Shown one piece after another: positions 59,611-64,000 of a stretch of DNA of 64,000 bases; position 1 is the first letter of the stretch; each line of letters begins with the position of its first letter. The position numbers were made by a program, and so were the translations under genes. The notes below the pieces were generated by a model. It was not told where the DNA came from, searched no databases, and saw only the letters and a list, made by a program, of their open reading frames with translations. Source of the stretch: Pseudomonadota bacterium (lineage in GTDB: Bacteria > Pseudomonadota > Alphaproteobacteria > UBA2136 > JAPKEQ01); the NCBI GenBank assembly GCA_036141575.1, contig JAYZXF010000008.1:1-64000 (forward strand), read 5' to 3'.

Positions 59611-60669
59611 ATGGTTAAGGAATTAAATCAATTGAACGAGCGCTCTCAGGATATTCTGGGGGAAATTGTTGATATTTACACCCAAACAGGTACGCCTGTT
59701 GGGTCTAAAGCTATTGCTGAAAATCTGCCACAAAAAATCTCATCTGCGACGATTCGTAATGTGATGGCTGAGCTTGAGGCAAAGGGTTATTTGAAGAGTC
59801 CTCATACTTCTGCTGGGCGTGTACCAACAGATGATGCGTTTCGTTTCTATGCGCAGGGCCTTGTGCAAGCAAATGCCATTGATAAAGATATTGAAAAGCA
59901 AATTTCTGAATACTTTGCGGAGGACCGTGAAGTAAAAGAGATTATGGATAACATGTCAGGGCTTCTTTCAAGTCTGACCTCTTGCGCTAGTGTTGTGGTT
60001 GCACCACGTTTAGAGCGTGAAGAGCTTAAGCAAATGGAATTTGTGCGTTTACAAAATGATCAAGTTTTAGCTGTTCTTGTTGGTCACAATGGTTCAATTG
60101 AAAATCGCATGATACATGTGCCAGATAATATTGATGAAGATACACTCAATCAGGCAGCCCTTCGCCTTAAAGAGCATATTGATGGCATGACGCTTGCTGA
60201 TGCGCGTGTTGAGATGATGGAAGGCCTTATGGAGCAGAAGAACCGTGTGGATCAGTTGATGAACAGCATGATGGGTGCAGCTGAAACATGGGGACAGGCG
60301 CCTGATACAGATAGTGCGCTTGTGGTTGCAGGTAGTCAAAACCTATTCCAGTACCCTGAGCTTGTACGCGATCAACTGAAAAACGTATTTAGCGCCTTTG
60401 AAGAAAAGCGCATGTTGATGGCTCTGATGAACGAAGTTCAGAAGGGTGAAGGCGTTCAATTATTTATTGGTAAAGATTGCCCAATTGATAGCGCAGAAGA
60501 GTTTTCTATGGTCACAACAACATACGGAAGTGACGATAAATCAATTATGGGGACGCTTGGGGTAATTGGACCTGTGCGTATGGACTATAAAAAAACCATT
60601 CAAGTTGTCGATTATACGGGCAAAATGCTTTCACGTGTGATAAATGAAAGACGCCTAGCGGCAAAGTAA
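59611..60669 (+). CDS. hrcA: Heat-inducible transcription repressor HrcA
   Basis: 352 residues from ATG at 59611; the in-frame ATG-like codon further upstream would run through CIRCE 1, so it is rejected. Winged-helix DNA-binding N-terminus (LGEIVDIYTQTGTPVGSKAIAENL ... SSATIRNVMAELEAKGYLKSPHTSAGRVPT) and the GAF-like sensor domain to the C-terminus (GKDCPIDSAEEFSMVTTTYG, GVIGPVRMDYKK). No good Shine-Dalgarno sequence. It binds the two CIRCE sites just upstream, so the operon hrcA-grpE is autoregulated. Confidence 0.96.
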   Translation: MVKELNQLNERSQDILGEIVDIYTQTGTPVGSKAIAENLPQKISSATIRNVMAELEAKGYLKSPHTSAGRVPTDDAFRFYAQGLVQANAIDKDIEKQISEYFAEDREVKEIMDNMSGLLSSLTSCASVVVAPRLEREELKQMEFVRLQNDQVLAVLVGHNGSIENRMIHVPDNIDEDTLNQAALRLKEHIDGMTLADARVEMMEGLMEQKNRVDQLMNSMMGAAETWGQAPDTDSALVVAGSQNLFQYPELVRDQLKNVFSAFEEKRMLMALMNEVQKGEGVQLFIGKDCPIDSAEEFSMVTTTYGSDDKSIMGTLGVIGPVRMDYKKTIQVVDYTGKMLSRVINERRLAAK

Positions 60670-60697
60670 GATTTAAGAGGGATTAAGGTTTAGTAAA

Positions 60698-61243
60698 ATG
60701 ACAGAGCAAAAAGCTGAAAACTTTGAACAAGACGTAGCTATGGAAACAGAAGCTGAAGCGGCAGTAGAAGGAGCTGAAAACACAGCTGAAACTGAGCTTG
60801 CTGAGTGGAAGGATAAAGCCTACCGTCTTGCAGCTGAAATGGAAAACCTGAAGAAGCGTACGCAAAAAGAAGTGACAGATGCACGCCAGTTTGCGGTATC
60901 TAGCTTTGCACGTGAAATGCTTGGTGTTCAGGATAACTTCCTTCGCGCCCTTGATGAAATGAACAAGACAGAAGAAACACCTGAAATTAAAACATTGAAA
61001 GAAGGTGTGGCTATGGTTGCGCATCAGATGGATAAAGCGATGGAAAAGTTTGAGGTTAAGGCAGTGAAGACTGTGGGTGAGAAATTTAACCCAGACCAAC
61101 ACCAAGCGATGTTTGAAGTGCCAACGGATGAACATGAAGAAGGCACGGTTGTACAGGAAGTTTTAAAAGGTTACATGATCGGGGAAAGACTGCTACGCCC
61201 AGCTATGGTTGGAGTTGCTAAAGCAGGTTCAGGGGAGAAGTAA
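60698..61243 (+). CDS. grpE: Nucleotide exchange factor GrpE
   Basis: 181 residues. Acidic N-terminus (Glu/Ala-rich), long helix with YRLAAEMENLKKRTQKEV, and the C-terminal signature EKFNPDQHQAMFEVPTDEHEEGTVVQEVLKGYMIGERLLRPAMVGVAK-type block. Releases ADP from DnaK. 28 bases after hrcA. Confidence 0.97.
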   Translation: MTEQKAENFEQDVAMETEAEAAVEGAENTAETELAEWKDKAYRLAAEMENLKKRTQKEVTDARQFAVSSFAREMLGVQDNFLRALDEMNKTEETPEIKTLKEGVAMVAHQMDKAMEKFEVKAVKTVGEKFNPDQHQAMFEVPTDEHEEGTVVQEVLKGYMIGERLLRPAMVGVAKAGSGEK

Positions 61244-61459
61244 GTGAGAAAAAACCAAGTTTTAAATAAGGAAGCTCCAAGGCCAACACCAGATGAACTT
61301 TCAGGTGTCGTAAAAGAAGCCGAGAAGAATGAGGAGTTTTCAAAAGGGGTATGGCCAGGGCCAAAAAAAGCAACGGGAGCACAAAGCTTCATGATGTTTG
61401 ACCCCAACAAGCGCATGGTCCACGTGGTGTGGGACACGCAAAAAGTAATTAAACACTAA
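61244..61459 (+). CDS. Small hypothetical protein between grpE and dnaK
   Basis: 71 residues from a GTG directly after the grpE stop, with GGGGAG inside the end of grpE as ribosome-binding site. Charged N-terminus (DELSGVVKEAEKNEEFSKG), then SFMMFDPNKRMVHVVWDTQKV, which looks like a short beta hairpin. No family recognised. Its tight position between two chaperone genes suggests a chaperone-related or stress role. Confidence 0.65.
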   Translation: MRKNQVLNKEAPRPTPDELSGVVKEAEKNEEFSKGVWPGPKKATGAQSFMMFDPNKRMVHVVWDTQKVIKH

Positions 61460-61488
61460 TTTAAAAATTCTATAACTAGGAGAGAAAA

Positions 61489-63420
61489 ATGAGCAAAGTA
61501 ATCGGTATTGACCTAGGAACAACAAACTCATGTGTAGCTGTGATGGACGGCGACACACCTAAAGTGATTGAGAACGCTGAAGGTGCACGCACAACACCAT
61601 CTATCGTTGGTTTCACAAAAGACGGTGAGCGTCTTGTTGGTATGTCTGCAAAGCGCCAAGCTGTGACAAACCCAGACGGTACACTTTACGCAATTAAGCG
61701 TCTGATCGGTCGTCCATTTAACGACGAGAGTGTGAAGAAGGATCAGGAAATTGTTCCTTACAAAATCGTAAAAGCTGACAACGGCGATGCTTGGGTGGAA
61801 GTAGAAGATAAGAAATACTCTCCATCAGAAGTATCAGCAATGATTCTTCAAAAGATGAAGAAAACAGCTGAAGACTTCCTTGGTTCTGACGTAACAGATG
61901 CGGTTGTAACAGTGCCTGCATACTTTAACGATGCACAACGCCAAGCAACAAAAGATGCTGGTAAGATTGCTGGCCTAAACGTTCTGCGTCTTGTGAACGA
62001 GCCAACAGCTGCTGCACTTGCTTACGGTTTTTCTGAAGATGGTGATGACACGAAACACGTAATTGTTTACGACCTTGGTGGTGGTACATTTGATGTCTCT
62101 GTTCTTGAAATTGGTGACGGCGTTGTTGAAGTAAAAGCAACAAATGGTGACACCTTCCTTGGCGGTGAAGACTTTGATAACCGTATCATTGACTTCCTTG
62201 CTGATGAATTTATGAAAACAGATAGCGTAGACCTGCGTAAAGACAAGATGGCTCTTCAGCGTCTTAAAGACGAAGCTGAAAAAGCGAAGAAAGAACTGTC
62301 TTCTTCAACAAGCATTGAAGTGAACCTACCGTTCATTACAGCTGATGCGTCTGGCCCTAAGCACCTGCAAATTAAGCTGACACGTGCGAAGCTTGAAACA
62401 ATTGTTGCTGACCTGATTTCACGCACAATGGAACCTTGCAAAGCCGCTCTTAAAGATGCAGGCCTAGACAAGAGCGAAATCAACGATGTTCTTCTTGTAG
62501 GTGGTATGACACGTATGCCTAAAGTACAGGAAGAAGTTGAGAAGTTCTTCGGTAAGGCGCCAAACAAAGGTGTAAACCCTGATGAAGTTGTTGCCTCTGG
62601 TGCAGCGATTCAAGGTGGTATTCTACGTGGTGACGTTAAAGACGTTCTTCTACTAGATGTAACGCCTCTAAGCCTTGGTATTGAGACGCTTGGTGGTGTG
62701 TTTACGGCTCTGATTGACCGTAACACAACAATTCCAACGAAGAAGTCTCAGGTGTTCTCTACTGCGGAAGACAACCAAAGCGCTGTAACAATTCGTGTGT
62801 TCCAGGGTGAGCGACCAATGGCTGCGGATAACAAAACACTGGGTCAATTTGATCTTGTGGGTATCCCATCAGCGCCACGTGGTGTGCCACAGATTGAAGT
62901 CACATTCGATATTGATGCAAACGGTATCGTTCACGTATCTGCAAAAGATAAGGGGACTGGTAAAGAGCAGTCTATCCGTATCCAAGCATCTGGTGGTCTA
63001 AACGATGACGATATCGAGCGCATGGTGAAAGAAGCTGAGCAAAACGCTGATGCTGATAAAGCACGCCGTGAAGCTGTAGATCTGCGTAACGAGTCTGAAT
63101 CTCTTGTTGACTCTGTTGAGAAGCAACTGAGCGAGAACGGTGACAAAGTTTCTGACGAAGTGAAAACAGACATCGAAGCGAAGATCAAAGAACTGAAAGA
63201 TCTTCTTGAAGATGAAAATGTTGACACTGAGGCCTTGAAAGAGAAGAAAGAAGCTCTTATGAATTCAGCAATGCAAATGGGTCAGGCGATCTATGAGCAA
63301 CAACAAGCTGAAGGTGGTGCTGAAGGCGCAGAAACAGAAGCTAAAGCAGAGGATGACGGTGTGGTTGACGCAGAATTTGAAGACGTTGACGACGCTGACG
63401 GCAAAGAAAAGTCTGCTTAA
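61489..63420 (+). CDS. dnaK: Molecular chaperone DnaK (Hsp70)
   Basis: 643 residues. ATPase domain with [17 protein letters not shown], the DnaJ-linked [33 protein letters not shown] and [10 protein letters not shown]; substrate domain from about 385 ([33 protein letters not shown]) and an acidic tail ending GKEKSA. AGGAG before ATG. Transcribed with hrcA-grpE and controlled by CIRCE if no internal promoter exists. Confidence 0.99.
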   Translation: MSKVIGIDLGTTNSCVAVMDGDTPKVIENAEGARTTPSIVGFTKDGERLVGMSAKRQAVTNPDGTLYAIKRLIGRPFNDESVKKDQEIVPYKIVKADNGDAWVEVEDKKYSPSEVSAMILQKMKKTAEDFLGSDVTDAVVTVPAYFNDAQRQATKDAGKIAGLNVLRLVNEPTAAALAYGFSEDGDDTKHVIVYDLGGGTFDVSVLEIGDGVVEVKATNGDTFLGGEDFDNRIIDFLADEFMKTDSVDLRKDKMALQRLKDEAEKAKKELSSSTSIEVNLPFITADASGPKHLQIKLTRAKLETIVADLISRTMEPCKAALKDAGLDKSEINDVLLVGGMTRMPKVQEEVEKFFGKAPNKGVNPDEVVASGAAIQGGILRGDVKDVLLLDVTPLSLGIETLGGVFTALIDRNTTIPTKKSQVFSTAEDNQSAVTIRVFQGERPMAADNKTLGQFDLVGIPSAPRGVPQIEVTFDIDANGIVHVSAKDKGTGKEQSIRIQASGGLNDDDIERMVKEAEQNADADKARREAVDLRNESESLVDSVEKQLSENGDKVSDEVKTDIEAKIKELKDLLEDENVDTEALKEKKEALMNSAMQMGQAIYEQQQAEGGAEGAETEAKAEDDGVVDAEFEDVDDADGKEKSA

Positions 63421-63481
63421 TTAGAAGCGTTCGAAATGGTGAGGGGGCCTATATGGGCCCCTCAGCCGTGAAAGGAGAGAA

Positions 63482-63820
63482 ATGATGAAATACATGATAG
63501 CAATGGGGTTAGCAGTCTTGGTGGCAGGTTCTGCTCATGCGTATGACTCAGGTAATGTGAGTAACGCTTTAGGTTATAGTAGTTCATCAGCACGAAGTAC
63601 ATCGGGTTACAGGTCTGGTGGTATTCGAGGCTTGAGCTTTTACAAGCGTGGCTCTCATGTTTCTTCTTTTGGTAAGGGCGGTCAGGTGACACCTTGTATT
63701 AACTGCAAAGGTGCTTCTGGCATTAAATATAGAATTATTACGGCTAAGCCGAACCCGCCACTTCCTTCAGGGAACTGGCGATACGGCCATGGCCCAAACT
63801 ACAGGACATCTAGACGATAA
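63482..63820 (+). CDS. Small exported Ser/Gly-rich protein between dnaK and dnaJ
   Basis: 112 residues. Signal peptide (about 1-20, ending AHA), then a Ser/Gly/Arg/Tyr-rich, probably unstructured mature part with one CINC motif ([11 protein letters not shown]) and a Pro/Gly-rich end. AAGGAG precedes ATGATG. Its stop overlaps the dnaJ start (TAATG), so dnaJ translation is coupled to it. No family recognised. Confidence 0.65.
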   Translation: MMKYMIAMGLAVLVAGSAHAYDSGNVSNALGYSSSSARSTSGYRSGGIRGLSFYKRGSHVSSFGKGGQVTPCINCKGASGIKYRIITAKPNPPLPSGNWRYGHGPNYRTSRR

Positions 63821-64000
63821 TGGCTGATTATTACCAAGAACTTGGCCTTGCTAAAGGCGCTTCGGATGCTGAAATCAAAAAGGCGTACCGTAAGCTTGCT
63901 ATGAAATACCACCCAGACCGAAACCAGGGTGATGAAGCTGCTGAGAAGAAGTTCAAAACGATCAATGAAGCTTATGACATTCTAAAAGATCCTCAAAAGA
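63820..64000 (+). CDS. dnaJ: Chaperone protein DnaJ, 5' part (cut by window edge)
   Basis: First 60 codons: the J domain [19 protein letters not shown] followed by [20 protein letters not shown] with the essential HPD, and [14 protein letters not shown]. Co-chaperone that stimulates DnaK ATP hydrolysis. The Gly/Phe, zinc and C-terminal domains lie beyond the right edge. Confidence 0.97.
   Translation, partial: MADYYQELGLAKGASDAEIKKAYRKLAMKYHPDRNQGDEAAEKKFKTINEAYDILKDPQK

Noticed and set aside
63440-63466. Terminator between dnaK and the next gene
   Set aside because: GAGGGG/CCCCTC pairing is strong but is not followed by a T run (AGCCGTGAAAGG follows), so termination is not supported; it may only attenuate or stabilise the mRNA.
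1-64000. CRISPR arrays, insertion sequences, integrases, prophage or toxin-antitoxin modules
   Set aside because: No regularly spaced direct repeats, transposase motifs or phage structural genes were seen; odd genes are isolated single units.

Overview
The window looks like core chromosome of a Gram-negative, respiring proteobacterium of moderate to low G+C, most probably a deep or unusual alphaproteobacterium. The evidence is gene content and order: rpsT-dnaA-dnaN; an MJ0042/DUF3426 protein divergent from ftsEX; YlxR fused to an L7Ae-like domain between nusA and infB; a rimP leader attenuator; a DUF971 protein; an NDUFS6-like zinc protein; hrcA-grpE-dnaK-dnaJ; and a YejABEF-type peptide transporter. 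The genus cannot be fixed from sequence reading alone. No prophage, insertion sequence, CRISPR array or rRNA operon was seen; one tRNA (Arg, CCG anticodon) is present.

Layout. 1-6.6 kb (minus): 5' part of pnp, a small membrane protein, an SdhB-like iron-sulfur subunit carrying a histone-H1-like tail, a DUF481 outer-membrane barrel and ggt. 6.6-12.8 kb (minus): a peptide ABC transporter in the order F-E-B, then yejA with its own promoter. 13-23.5 kb: leuC, an HdrB-type SdhE-like subunit, a RutE-like nitroreductase, a 2OG-Fe(II) oxygenase, an Asd homologue without catalytic residues, pth, rplY, guaC, two small envelope genes, an HTH-like protein and the zinc-ribbon protein. 23.8-28.5 kb (plus): ftsE, ftsX, a YdcF-like protein, a TPR lipoprotein and superoxide dismutase. 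28.5-32 kb (minus): a four-gene metal-handling operon (Cys-containing exported protein, barrel, HMA domain, MerT-like membrane protein) behind a large membrane protein. 32.2-35.6 kb: two compositionally odd genes, then def, fmt and truA. 36-42 kb: rbfA (minus) diverging from rimP-nusA-ylxR-infB. 42-47 kb: small membrane proteins, crcB, metK-trmB, ybeY-corC. 47.2-51.9 kb (minus): dnaN, dnaA, rpsT, an aldo/keto-reductase-like gene and a candidate origin. 52-59.5 kb: two DsbA-like genes, the first broken by an in-frame stop, a zinc protein, tRNA-Arg, a prolyl aminopeptidase, then a tightly overlapped run dksA, Trm112-like, DUF971, PCuAC, phosphomannomutase-like, an ABC-2 exporter pair and dnaQ. 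59.5-64 kb: tandem CIRCE operators, hrcA, grpE, a small protein, dnaK, a small exported protein, dnaJ.

How they work together. Most genes are informational (translation initiation and maturation, replication initiation, chaperones) or envelope functions. Points that stand out: an unusual SdhB fused to a lysine/alanine tail together with an SdhE-like partner 11 kb away, suggesting a type-E succinate/fumarate oxidoreductase; GTATAC palindromes upstream of both the peptide transporter and the 2OG oxygenase; a perfect 12-bp hairpin that is both terminator-like and hides a ribosome-binding site; a compact metal operon with a promoter that predicts a leaderless mRNA; and an alternative-pairing attenuator ahead of rimP.
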